Shown in pieces: positions 45,382 through 56,600 of a stretch of 64,000 nucleotides of DNA (the first letter of the stretch is position 1; each line of letters opens with the position of its first letter). The DNA is taken from contig JACVVK020000397.1 of NCBI GenBank assembly GCA_018292915.2, forward strand, positions 270,501 through 334,500, read 5' to 3'. A program made the position numbers and the translations under genes. The notes beneath the pieces are model-generated. The model made no database searches. It was not told the DNA's origin and saw nothing but the letters and a program-made list of their open reading frames with translations. The DNA comes from Batillaria attramentaria (Eukaryota > Mollusca > Gastropoda > Batillariidae).

Positions 45382-45669
45382 CACTTTTTTCTTTTTGTTA
45401 ATTAATACAATTTTTTGAGACATCAACATTTTATCATATGCAATCGGGGTGCTTATGTCACCTGTCTGCATTTCTTTTCAGGCTATGTTGATGAACTGCA
45501 GGAGCAGGTTGTGGAACTAGCATCGGTCTACAGCATCAGGGAGATCAAGGAACTGCTGAAGGAACATGAAGCCACACACGCTCCTCCTCCGCTTTGTGTG
45601 GACTATGAACATCTGCGCCCAGGCAAAGCAGAAGCCATCCAGGCTCATCTCTCTAGATTCAAAAAGTAA
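39222..45669 (+). CDS. THAP-domain DDE transposase (Kolobok-like), 12 exons
   Basis: Predicted exons: 39222-39768, 40094-40201, 40443-40506, 40689-40908, 41277-41536, 42507-42604, 42855-43040, 43296-43482, 44300-44557, 44715-44886, 45066-45211, 45482-45669. All have GT-AG borders and compatible phases. Exon 1 encodes a THAP finger (CCVAECC, HGFP, RRQWINFV, VICEKHF) but needs a one-base frameshift near 39380. Exons 2-4 are acidic or low complexity. Exon 5 carries Cys pairs (HCFACG, GCREK). The catalytic core follows: GDGRADTPGHSAKFGTY (first Asp), TDRHPSI then HSFDVWHVVK (second Asp in a D-x2-H motif), and TASIEGFHSVLNH (Glu). The product would cut and paste DNA in the nucleus. The D-x2-H signature suggests Kolobok. 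Apart from the frameshift it is intact. Confidence 0.82.
41556..42055 (+). mobile_element. SINE (type B) inside a transposase intron
   Basis: This is a full-length copy with the head ccccgtagtgtagtggttag and cccgggttcgaatcccagcc, the same body as 21361-21840 and an A19 tail. It starts 19 bp after the donor of transposase exon 5 and is in the sense direction. Confidence 0.9.
45343..45380 (+). repeat. T18-G20 homopolymer block before the last transposase exon
   Basis: About 18 T and then 20 G lie 100 bp upstream of the acceptor at 45481. The same T-run/G-run arrangement appears at 62580 and 62880-62951. Confidence 0.95.
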
Positions 45670-46106
45670 AAGAATCTAGACCTTTGTTGATAGTATACTT
45701 ACCAGCCTCTGTCACTACCGCATGTACTTTTACTCAGTATGTCCTATGAGATAAGACCATGATAAAGTATGCGACATGTACATGCAGCTTTAACATCTCC
45801 AGTTACTTTCAACTTCAAGATGTGACACCTTACATTCGGTTGAACGAGGAAACATATTGCCATTCTTGTACATTCTTTGTCACTTTCATAAAGTACATGT
45901 TCAACTTTTTTTTATAACTTATTTGCAAGTGCAGCCCTTCTGGTGATCTACTCAGTGTTGGTTTGCAGATAAGGCTGTGTCTTAATGCACAAAACTTGTG
46001 TCAGGAGATACTAAAGATTCAGTTTGACTCTGAGACTGAAAATATATGACAACTAGTGCCTGCACTACGTGATATTAAATGATAATTTTACACTCACTGT
46101 ATACTC

Positions 46107-46270
46107 TTATTCCAGCTCAAGGTAGCCTATGTAGATCCTATCAGCACTAGGAAAATGCTTTCTGATTGTAGTCACTGCACATGAAGGAAGAACCACTCTT
46201 ATCTCCTTCCCTAGGTAGCCCCATACAAGCGGTGTCAACTGTCGATATGGGAGAGCAATTTGCACACTGA
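46107..46270 (-). pseudogene. Duplicated last exon of the P2X7-ballast-like gene
   Basis: The minus frame reads PYRQLTPLVWGYLGKEIRVV, then LPSCAVTTIRKHFPSAD and GYLELE before a stop. It parallels the exon at 46934-47098, about 800 bp away, and keeps an open frame through this block, whereas the nearer copy has a one-base shift. The upstream part of the exon has diverged and a good acceptor is not obvious. Confidence 0.7.
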
Positions 46271-46933
46271 CACCTGCACAGGCAGTGCATACAAGTTCTT
46301 GAAATTTTTTTATACACATAATGATCGTGAGAGCACTATAAAAAAAATTTCTAACTTTGTGGCTAAATATCTTCAGGAACTCATACACCTCCCTGTTGGA
46401 AAACCTCCCAGTCACAATGCAACATGACTGTCTTAGCAGTTGCCAGTTACTTTGTTCAACTGAGTGAAGCTTTGAACAGTGGATCTGCAGCATTGTCATT
46501 CACAGTGAAATGGGCCTGTTTTGTTTTCAAACTTGAAATTAGGTTCTGATTAGGCTGTCGGCAAGTATATCGGAGCATTCATGCGGTACTAGTGCACAGA
46601 ATGGATCACCTCACTTCTTAATTATTCTTGTTCAAGCCACTCAATGTTTTGGAGATTATTATCAGTCAACAGAAAAGATGTACCATTTCCGACAATACAA
46701 AAGCCTGAAAGCTAGTGCACTATTTTTAAAGATAATTTTGAGAGGAAAATAGTACATCAGGAAATCAGTGTAATAGTTAGACAAGGGCGTTTGATGATAA
46801 AACAGTGTAGCAACATTTGTTTTGAATGTTACATGTACTTGGTAATAGTGGTATGATTGACAGTGCTTAGGCCTTCATAATACATGCAAATGTGTATGTA
46901 CACACACACACACACCATAAATGACAGCCATAC

Positions 46934-48090
46934 CTATTTCACCTCAGGTTCCAGGTAGCCTGTGTAGGTAACATCTGCACTGGGGAATCTCTTTCTGATG
47001 CAGTCACAGCACATGATGGGAGTGTAACCCTGATGTCTTTCCCAAGGTAGCCCCACACAAACCGCACCAGCTGCCTGTATGCAGTGTATCTGTAACGGCT
47101 GTATGAACAGGGAAAAGAGAAGTTATATATTTTCTTTGTACATGTAGTTTGATGAAATTGTCATTTTAAAGTACTCTGTATGGCATTAGTTGCTGAAACA
47201 AATGAAACACCAAATAAACTCAGTTATGTTCATAATTTCCATACGGGTGTTGGCTTTGGGTTTGATTGACTGAGTGTGATATACAGTGACGTAGGAACAT
47301 ATTAAATTTTGCCCAGGGTGGGGGTGGTTAAAATTCTCAGTCTAAGATGGGGGAGGCGAACATTAACCACCCCCCCCCCCCCCCCCCCCCTGAAAGTTCC
47401 TATGCCAGTGATTTACATGAAGTACAACCACAGACGTATAGATCTAGATCTATACGTCGATGAGTACAACTCACTTGTTTACATCAGTAATAGTTTCCTT
47501 GTATTGTTGCCTGTACTGGTAATAGGCAGTGTCCAGCACCCAACATCCAGGCAGACTGTTTTGAATCCTGGATGATGACAAATGCATGATGCCGCATCAG
47601 GATTACCCAGGCCTGTCATTCTGTCCTTCATGTGGGGGATTTCCCTGCAGCACACACTTTCTTTAGCTGTTGGCATTAGCCCACAGTTTGAACAGGTGCA
47701 CCTGAAAACGAGCACACATACACAGATGTGTTAAACATCTCAGTCATGGCATTGAACATACCACTGCACACGGGACACGCGTTGAGAAAGGTGCCGAAGA
47801 GTCGTGATAGAGACTTTGGTATCAAACAGAACAACAGTAAGTGTCGATGCAACTGTGAACGAAAGTGATGATGCTTACCATGCAGTGGTGTGAAGTCTTT
47901 CTTCATTCGTACTGTCTGCCGCACTTTGTTCGCCGCATGGATCAGTGTCCGAACTTTCCGACTCGGACGGTTCGTACATGTAGGGCGCAATCACAGCCGC
48001 TCGAAGCACAGGCTCGGTTTCCTCTTCAAAACTGCTTGATGAGCATGACAGATGAAGCTCATCGGACGAATAGTTATCGTCAGACGCCAT
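46934..48090 (-). pseudogene. P2X7-ballast-domain-like zinc-binding protein gene, frameshifted
   Basis: Three exons on the minus strand: 48090-47879, 47701-47475, 47098-46934, with GT-AG borders and agreeing phases. Exon 1 encodes an acidic Ser-rich start (MASDDNYSSDEL) and ends RLHTTAW. Exon 2 continues CTCSNCGLMPTAKESVCCRE, then HHPGFKTVCLD. After a one-base shift near 47545 it gives WVLDTAYYQYRQQY. Exon 3 reads RYRYTAYRQLVRFVWGYLG and LPSCAV, then a second one-base shift and IRKRFPSAD. This is the cysteine-rich P2X7 C-terminal (ballast) fold as found in stand-alone invertebrate proteins. There is no ion-channel part. Two frameshifts suggest decay or indel errors. It faces the transposase gene and probably belongs to the same element. 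Confidence 0.8.
47433..47458. repeat. Perfect 26-bp palindrome
   Basis: The half-site gacgtatagatct is followed immediately by its reverse complement agatctatacgtc, with no spacer. It lies 17 bp beyond the donor of P2X7-like exon 2. Confidence 0.97.
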
Positions 48091-48193
48091 GAATAAAACA
48101 ACTGTGTGTCAGTTTTCCTCTCAACAAGCAATGCTTTCTCTGCGCGTGCTTTTAGCCTGAGGCACGACTAGAGTCAGCGCGATTGCCGGAAGC

Positions 48194-48211
48194 CACCAAA
48201 CTGACGTCACA
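48194..48211 (-). promoter_or_regulatory. CRE-containing 18-bp motif upstream of the P2X7-like gene
   Basis: caccaaactgacgtcaca is the exact reverse complement of 39195-39212. It lies 104 bp upstream of the ATG at 48090. In gene-wise orientation both copies therefore read the same way. Confidence 0.6.
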
Positions 48212-48532
48212 CGTTGTTCTCGCGTGTTAGCGAGGCTTCGCGGTGCTTGTTGATTACAGGTGTAAAACTCGAACTTTACCGCCAAATAACTCATAAACGG
48301 TTTGGTTTAGGAATCTGGAATTTACAGTGAGGGTTCAAATTGACTATATCTACCGATATCTGCATAAAAAATATACCACCCGGGTTGGTCTTGAAACAGA
48401 AGTTACAGGTATTGACTCATATACGGCTGTACAGATATGTCTTACCTGGATTTTCTCTTAGAGTTAGATCTCAGTCCTGATCAATTGTCTGCCTTCTAGT
48501 TGTAGAGCCCGCAGTTATGATGGCCTTGCAAT

Positions 48533-48842
48533 GAAGGATAACATAAGGTAGAGAAAATGAAAGACTTATATTTTCATGTGTTACGCGAAGAAACGAGAAG
48601 AATCTAGTCTAAATTCTGCTAGTGACTACAGTCAGGCTGTGAAACAAATGATGGTAGATAGTATCAAATTCTTGGAAAAAGTCAATGACGTAAAAATTAG
48701 TGAAGGATAACATAGGCTAGAGAAAATGAAAGACATATTTTCATGTGTTACGTGCACAAAGGAGAAGTATCTAGTCTACATTCTGCTAGTGTCTACAGTC
48801 AGGCCGTGAAACAAACTATCGTAGATAGTATCAAAGTCTTTG
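48533..48842. repeat. About 170-bp tandem duplication
   Basis: gaaggataacataaggtaga through tagatagtatcaaattcttgg (48533-48676) is repeated at 48703-48842 with about 10% differences. It is non-coding, outside the P2X7-like gene. Confidence 0.85.
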
Positions 48843-49214
48843 GTGAGACTAGGAAAACGTGTCAACGGTACAGGTAACCACTGACTCCTGGTTCTTTTCA
48901 CGATAGATAAAATAATATTCCATCTCATGCACGAGTTTCGTCTTTCCTTCTTTTCTAAATCAACAGAAGATAATATATACACACCACTGGAACAGTTTCA
49001 GCTTTGCGTAGATATACGGAACCCATGACAGATTGCAGTATGGGGTGACTGTCCATTCGTTTTGTCATCAGTCTTCTTGAAGTGTAGGTTTCATACAGGT
49101 TGTCCACCAAATCCTGTTTGGAGATATCCAAAACCTTTCCATGTTTTTCCATCTTTTTAACACGACAGGACATGCTCATCACAACCACAGAGAAGGGCGG
49201 AGGGGATTTCTTCA

Positions 49215-49610
49215 ATATGGGGCGGTCGGTGGTCTAATGGTTAAGAGACTTGTCACCAATGCGAGAGGTCATGGGTTCGAGTCCCACTCGGGGCAAAGAA
49301 TGTTTCCTTCTCGTATGTGGCACCGTTCATTCGAGCCGATCGTCGGGGGTTCTCTCTGGGTACTCCAGCTTCCTCCCCCTCTGCTTTGGAAATGTTCAGC
49401 CCACCAAATTTGAAAAAATAAATGCAATTCTAAATTCCGAAATTTGAATAGCTGAGCTGACCCTTTGCACCACGTGATTGTAATGTGTTTATGTCCAGTG
49501 TGTGAGCGAATGCGTGTGATTCACGTGAGCGTGCATTTTGGGTTCGGCTTTGAGCCGATTCATGAAATTGGGTAAAGCGCCTATACAATACTTATTATTA
49601 TTATTATTAT
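49215..49610 (+). mobile_element. tRNA-derived SINE (type C) with ATT tail
   Basis: The head ggtcggtggtctaatggtta and tcatgggttcgagtcccact are good A and B boxes. The body contains gaatgtttccttctcgtatg and cacgtgattgtaatgtgttt, and it ends in (TTA)n at 49592-49614. A truncated reverse copy is at 27534-27750. Confidence 0.88.
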
Positions 49611-49614
49611 TATT

Positions 49615-49830
49615 ATCACTACTGAAGAGCCCGGATGGAATAACATAAATTGTGATGATATTACTGAAATCACCGGATAGGATAAGGGAATCCCTCGGAT
49701 GGGATGCTATGGTTCTACTAAAAACAAAGGGGCTGATGCGACGAGCACCTTGCAATAAAAGAAAAGAGAAAATAATGGCACACTTTTGTCTCGGAAAGCT
49801 GAAACATTGCTGAATACGATGCAATAGTCT
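49615..49830. repeat. Dispersed repeat, inverted partner of 35057-35290
   Basis: It starts directly after the SINE tail and matches 35057-35290 on the opposite strand. From 49990 to 50540 the sequence is another TCAAGGTCA-type repeat. No exon is seen before 50629. Confidence 0.75.
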
Positions 49831-50628
49831 TTTACTGTTGTGGAAGTCTTGGTTACAGTGCCATGGAAACTGCTCCAAAAGTGGAGATTTGTTGAACATT
49901 TTCTCAGCAACAAAACATGTGACTGTTCAAACGTGACGCAGTGGTAGTTGCAAAATGTCAGTTTAGTTTCATACTAGTATCAGTGATCTGATGAGAAATG
50001 AGTGCGCACACATCATGCGTTGAGATTTCCTCAGTTCGTTTTAGTCTCGCTACACATCAACAAAACATTTTTCATGGTTTAATTTAGATTTTGTGAGAAT
50101 TTTGTCACGTACCTTCCAGCAAACTTGATGCTGAAATTTTCATTGCTTTTTAATAGCCACTAATCATACCAAGCTCAGAAATGTGAAAGTCTTTGGGGGA
50201 AAATTACCGATATTTTTTGAACGGATTCTTTAAGAGAAATACCAAACTTACCACGATAGTGGTTGGCTGCAAGGGAATTCCAAACGTGTCATTTTGAATG
50301 ACCTCCCGTAACAACAAAACTCAGGCCATCCAAACTTGGCACCATTACCTTGGTGTGAAGAGTTTTCATGCGCACGACTTTGGATGACCCAGCCTAGAGG
50401 TCAAGGTCACGGGGCTTTGGTAAACATTTCATACCTTGATATGAATACTTTTTAAGTGACCTGATCTACAGGGCAAGGTCACAGAAAGTTCAAAGGTTAT
50501 TGCCGTTTTAGATTTTTACAATATTGCTTCTTCCTCGTATACAATGTTGGTTGGAGGCGCTAGTCACTTTCCTGAGCTGTGTCCGTTCAAGGGCGATGTT
50601 GAGGTGAGTTCACCACTTTGCTTTACAG

Positions 50629-53600
50629 TTGCCATCAGAGAAAGATACAGACACCCTGACTGCCCGCCTGAAGAACTGTTGTTCATTTCGCCCAAGACGA
50701 TTGTGGTGGAGTGGAAGGCGAACGGAACATACGCTTACTGTTTGTGGGACATCAAGGTCCATGACGTCTTTGGCATCGTCCTCCAGTTTCTTGACGTCAA
50801 CCTCCAGGTGAACGGAGAGCAACAGCAGCCAGGTGATGTACTTCGCATCCACCATGGTGGAGAAGTGAAAACGTATTTCGGCTACAGTGCGTTTGAACCA
50901 GTTGTGATGACGACAGATTTCAATACGACCTGGTTCGAGTTCCTGCACGTGCCTGATAACGATTATGACGCAGAGGAAGGTGATGAAGAGAGACAGAACT
51001 CAAGCTACAGGCTGTCCTTCACCACCTACCGCAGACACACACTGGCCCCGGAGATAGAGGCTGGAGTCTATAACTGCTCCGTTCCATACACCGTGCCGGC
51101 CGAGCTGCAGTGTGACGGCTTCCCCCAGTGTCTAGCTGCTGAAGACGAGCCGGACAACTGCAACTACACAGACCTGGGTTGTGATGAAGGCTGGATCGCT
51201 GGCGGGACTCTCTGCCTCAAGTTCGTCATCCCAGATGATCCTGTTTCTCCAGCAGAAGCGGGAAAAGAGTGTCGTGAAAGTCACTCTGCTGACCTGGGTT
51301 CCCTTCCACATCCTGGGACACAGCGCCTGGCAGTACAAATCCTGCAGAAGATCGAAGGTCTCATCGTCGGACTGGAGAGAGTGCAGAAGGTCACACACGG
51401 TCTGGGTCATCTCTACAGATTTCTATGGCAGTGGACACAGGGAGGTACTGTGTTCGGACCACTACACCCTCACCCCACGGAGACAAACAAGACCTGCGTC
51501 ATCATGACGTCAGAAGGCCTTGTCAAGCAAGTCAGCTGTCAGAGGAGTGCCAGGTATGGCTACGTCTGCTCCAAGATAAACCAAAGGCGCATGCCACTTT
51601 CCCTTCGGCGCAGCGTGAAGCTCAAACCTCCTACACGGAATCAGGACCGGCTACCACCAAAGCAATGTCCCGACGGCCATTTCGTACACTCTTTCCAGCC
51701 CTGCAGTACTGAGGGAGACATGCCACACTCCAGCATCTTCCCCCTACTGCACTGTGACAACGGGCAGCGTGTTCACTACACCATGACGTGTGACGGCTTT
51801 GACGACTGTGGAGACAAAAGTGACGAGAAAAACTGCCAGGACGTGCGGTCTGACCCACTCTTGATGTCATCGTTCATGTGTACACGTCAGACAGAGCTCG
51901 TAGTCCGGTTGAGTCGCTGTAACGGAATGCCGGACTGCCATGACGGTAGTGACGAGGAGAACTGTGACGCGTGTAGTCGGGACATGGTGTTTTGTGACTA
52001 CTTTGGCTGCATTCCTAAAGATCACGTGGACGACAACGTCATCCTCTGCAAAAACAGCAACTCCAGTCTCTCGGGTCTGTCGACACCGGCATCTCCACTG
52101 CAGGTCTTGGGCTTGCAGACACAAACGTCTCAACTGCAGGTCGACCTGGACGGGTTTGGAGCTTCTCTTGTAACAAGAATCAACGGTACTGGGGTCTGTG
52201 AGGAGTCGCACTTCCTGTGTGGTCGGACATCCACAGCTGTCTGTATTCCCAGCTACCTGGTCAGCAACGGCGTACAGGACTGTCCTGGTGTCGTGGGGTT
52301 TAATTCATCCGACGATGAGTCTCCCACACAACTCACGTGTCCCGGCCACTACCGATGTTATCGTCATCACGTGTGCGTCCACCCGGACTTTCTCTGTGAC
52401 GGGATATACCACTGTCCTCTCAAGGACGACGAGCGGTACTGTCACCTGTCTTGCCCTCTGAACTGCACGTGCCAAGGTCGAGCTTACTCGTGTAGAGAGA
52501 TGTTTGATCCCGCCGACCACCTTCACGTGCGATATCTGGACCTGAGTGGATCCTTCCAGCCTGATCTGGAGAACATGCACTACATGGGCTACCTTCACTT
52601 CCTTAACCTGTCATCCTGCGGTCTGGTTAACCTGACTCTTTCGGACATGGCCCACGTTGAGGTGCTGGATGTCAGCTCCAACAACCTAACAAGCTTGGCA
52701 GTTGAACAAAGTGACTTTCCCTCTCTTCAGGTCCTAAAAGTTTCGTCTTCTGGCTTGACCAACGTGTCTCTCGAGCGGAATGTTCATCTTAAGGAACTGG
52801 ATTTGGCTTTCAACGATCTGGGAGCACTTGCTTTACGGCGTGACGATTTTCCTGTCCTTGAGTCTGTCTTTCTGTCCTCAGCCTCACTACACAACGTGTC
52901 TTTTGTCGGCCTTGTTCACGTGAGGGAGGTAGACTTGAGTGGCAACATGCTACAGAGTGTTGCTTTGCATGAGAACGACCTTCCCTCACTCCAGTCTCTG
53001 AACTTGTCATCTTGCAGTCTCAGTGACGTCTCTCTTCGTGGTTTCGAAAACCTGGAGGTGCTTGACTTGAGTTTTAACACTCTGCACAACGTCAGCTGCT
53101 TGAATCTTTCCGGACTGCATGCTCTTGCTCATCTTAATCTGTCCCACAATCCTTTGCTGCTCCGCCTGGATGCACAGTTTCAGACATTACTCACGAATAC
53201 CGGCTCACTTTCCATTCAGTCTGTCTCTCTCAGCAGAACAGGGATAGAGTACATAGACGTAAACCCTTTCGCTGGTATGAGAAACATGGTGGTCTTAGAT
53301 ATAACAGAGAATGCTGTCAGAGATGTGAGACAAATCTCATTTTCTGGCTGGGTTAAGTTAGACACGTTACTCACTGATGACTTCACCGTGTGCTGCGTGT
53401 ACGTCAGCGCCTTCCCTCTGACGTCCGACAGGTGCCGAGTACCGTTTGAGCGATTCTCACGGGAGTTTTGTATTGCACTAGGTTTACTTCAGGAAGCAGA
53501 CAACAACACGAAAAACGCCACGGACGGCTTCTCTCTTCAGACCCCAGGCTGTAACGCTGGATGGCTGTCGTACAAAGACTCCTGCTTCAGGTTTGTGTTT

Positions 53601-56600
53601 CCCATCAGAAACGTTTCGGCGATCACGGCGGAAAACGAATGTCGGGAAAAGTTTGACGCCGGTTTGGCTGTTTTACCGAGTGAGGCGTCCCGGCACGTGA
53701 CAGCGGAGTTCTTGGGTACATCAGGTTACCGTGACCTGATTGTGGGACTGGAGAGGATGAAGACACACGTGGCAGGTTTGAGTCATCTCTACCGCTTCCT
53801 GTGGCAGTGGACTCATGGAGGCACAGCGTTTGACGGACCCAAGCCAGAGATACAGCAGTACGACATGGACTGTGGTGCCCTTCTTGTGGACTCCGACGGC
53901 GACCTGAAAGCCATTGACTGCTCACTGGAGACGCACGATGCTTACGTCTGTTCCAAACCAAACACTGAACTTCTGCCAGATAATTCTCCGCTGGTGTTAA
54001 CAGCACCGACGGTAAATCTACAGTTACCTACAACAGAGTGTGACGACGGATCACGGGTACATCCATTCCACCCGTGTACAGCGGCCAGCGAGACAGTGAG
54101 ACCTTTCACCAGTATCTTCCCTCTACTTCACTGTGACAACGGGCGGCGTGTTCACTACACCTTGACGTGTGATGGCTTTGACGATTGTGGAGACAAAAGT
54201 GACGAGAAAAACTGTCAGGACGTGCGGTCTGACCCACTCGTGACGTCATCGTTCATGTGTACACGTCAGACAGAGCTCGTAGTCCCGTGCAGTCGCTGTA
54301 ACGGAATGTCGGACTGCCATGACGGTAGTGACGAGGAGAACTGTGACGTGTGTAGTCTGGACACGGTGTTTGTCAAATCATTTGGTTGTCTACCACGACA
54401 GTACGGTCTGGGTTTGCCGGCTGGAGGTAGTTTTGGTGGAGGAGGACGGGATGAGTCAAGAGGTTGGACACTTCAGAAAGTAGACCTTGACGGTTACGGA
54501 TCGGTGAGCCTGCAGGCTGTCCGGAAATGTCCAGAGACTCATTTCCAATGTAAGGGAGGCTACTGCATTCCGAGTTTCCTGCTGAATAACGGGCAACCAG
54601 ACTGTCCCTCCAGCGTGACGGAAGACGAAAGTGTTGGAGGTGTCACGTGCAGCGGACATTATCGCTGCTACCTGCATGACATCTGTATCCACCCGGACTT
54701 TCTCTGTGACGGGGTGTACCACTGTCCTCTCAAGGACGACGAGCGGTACTGTGACCTGTCTTGCCCTCTGAACTGCACGTGCCAAGGTCAAGCTTACTCT
54801 TGCAGAGAGATGTTCGATCCTGAAGATCATCTTCACGTGCGGTACCTGGACCTGAGTGGATCCTTCCAACCTGATCTGGAGAAGGTGCACTACATGGGTT
54901 ACCTTCACTTCCTTAACCTGTCATCATGCGGCCTGAACCGCTTGGCGCTGAGTCTGCTGGTCCATCTGAAGGTGCTGGACGTCAGTCACAACAACCTGGT
55001 CACCCTCAGCTTGAGAGACAGCGACCTGCCCGCACTGAACATTCTAAAAGCATCAGCGTCTGGTCTGAACTTTCTAAAAGCATCAGCGTCTGGTCTGAGC
55101 TTCTTCACTATTAGTGTTGATTTGGTTGAAGAGCTGGACCTGAGTTTGAACGACTTCCCCTGGTTTTTCTTTAGTCGGGACATAAGGCTTCGAGTTATGA
55201 ATCTGTCGTCGTGTGGCTTGGAAGAGGTAACACTAACGGACTTGCCTCAGCTCAAGGTTCTAGACCTCAGCTTCAACCAACTTACGAGCTGCGAATTTAG
55301 TGGACGTGACTTTCCCACTCTGGAAGTCTTGAATGTATCGTTTTCAAGAGTTGACAGAGTTATTCTCGATGGCCTGGAGTACCTTCGAAGTCTGCATCTG
55401 GGTGGAAACAAAAACCTGACAAGTTTCGTCGTCAACCAGGACAACGTTTCATCCCTTGAGTGGCTAAACCTGACGTCATGTCGTCTGAACAACGTCACTC
55501 TTGCCGACCTGCACAGTCTCACAGTCCTTGACCTTAGTTACAACAACTTGACCAGCATTGATAACTTGAACCTTTCGGGGATGCTTGCCCTTCATCACCT
55601 CAATTTATCCCACAATTCCTTCCTGCCGAGACTCGATCTTCAGTTTCAGATATTTCTTGTTAACTCAGCTGTCACTGCTTTACAGTCTTTGATCCTCAGA
55701 AATACAGGAATGGAGTCCATTGACGCAAATCCTTTTGCCAGCATGACCACTCGCCCACACTTGGACATCACGGGTAACCTCATACAGGTCAACAGCTCTG
55801 TATTTTCTGATTGGCTGCAGCTCGGTTCCCTGGATACCGACAGCCCAGTCACGTGCTGCGCCTACTTTTCATCAGTTTCCACAACGAATGTGACAAGAGC
55901 TGCTTGCAGAACGCCGGATGAAAACCTTTACTGGGAACAATGCAAGCTCGCTGAAGAACCTTTGGCAGACGACACTCCGGGAATGTCACCAAGGGCACGT
56001 GGCTGTGACGAAGGATGGCAGATGCACGGAGCCGACTGCTACAGATTCGTTTTTCCCGTGAGGAAAGTGTCAGCCGCCACAGCGTTCAACGAATGTCGGA
56101 ATAAGTTTGGAGCTGGACTGGCGGCCTTGCCAACTGCACAACTGCGTGTGATGGGAGAGGACATGATCGTACTAGCTGGCTACAAGAAACTGATCGTGGG
56201 ACTAGAGAAGGTGAAGATAAATCCGACAACAGCAGCACTGAGTCATCTCTACCGCTTCCTGTGGCAGTGGACTCAGGCAGGCACAGCGTTTGACGGACCA
56301 CGACCACAGACAGAGCAAGCCAATCTCGACTGTGGAATTCTACACGTGGACGGAAACATCGTGCTGCAGGCCATTGACTGTGGCCTGGAGCAACCCTCAG
56401 CCTACGTTTGTTCCAAGTCCATCAGCGACCCGCCATCTGTATCATCCCACCCGCGAACACCGACAGTAAATCTACAGCTACCCACAACAGCATGTGACGA
56501 CGGATCACGGGTACATCCATTCCACCCGTGTACAGCGGCCAGCGAGACAGTGAGACCTTTCACCAGTATCCTCGCTTCACTTCACTGTGACAACGGGCGG

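Larger units (their letters stand above)
37160..48420. mobile_element. Large two-gene DNA transposon (Kolobok-like THAP-DDE transposase plus P2X7-ballast-like gene)
   Basis: The transposase gene 39222-45669 (+) and the P2X7-ballast-like gene 46934-48090 (-) are convergent. An identical 18-bp sequence lies just upstream of each gene in inverted orientation (39195-39212, 48194-48211). Further out, agaccaacccg followed by similar AT-rich sequence occurs at about 37173 and, reversed, near 48380. This may be part of a decayed terminal inverted repeat. Exact ends and a TTAA target duplication are not resolved. A solo LTR (37454-38752) and a SINE (41556) are nested within it. Confidence 0.5.

Noticed and set aside
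39222..45669. A host THAP gene such as THAP9
   Set aside because: The catalytic blocks (DGRADTPGHSAKF, FDVWH, SIEGFH) match a Kolobok-like DDE pattern better than P-element/THAP9 transposases, and a partner gene with an inverted start motif suggests a mobile element. Domestication cannot be fully excluded.
46934..48090. A P2X7 purinoceptor ion channel
   Set aside because: Only the cysteine-rich C-terminal (ballast-type) domain is encoded. No transmembrane channel segments or ATP-binding ectodomain are present.
50544..50628. ATG at 50544 as the true receptor start
   Set aside because: The first 28 residues are not a signal peptide, and a good 3' splice site at 50621-50628 in the right phase links to upstream LDLa exons.
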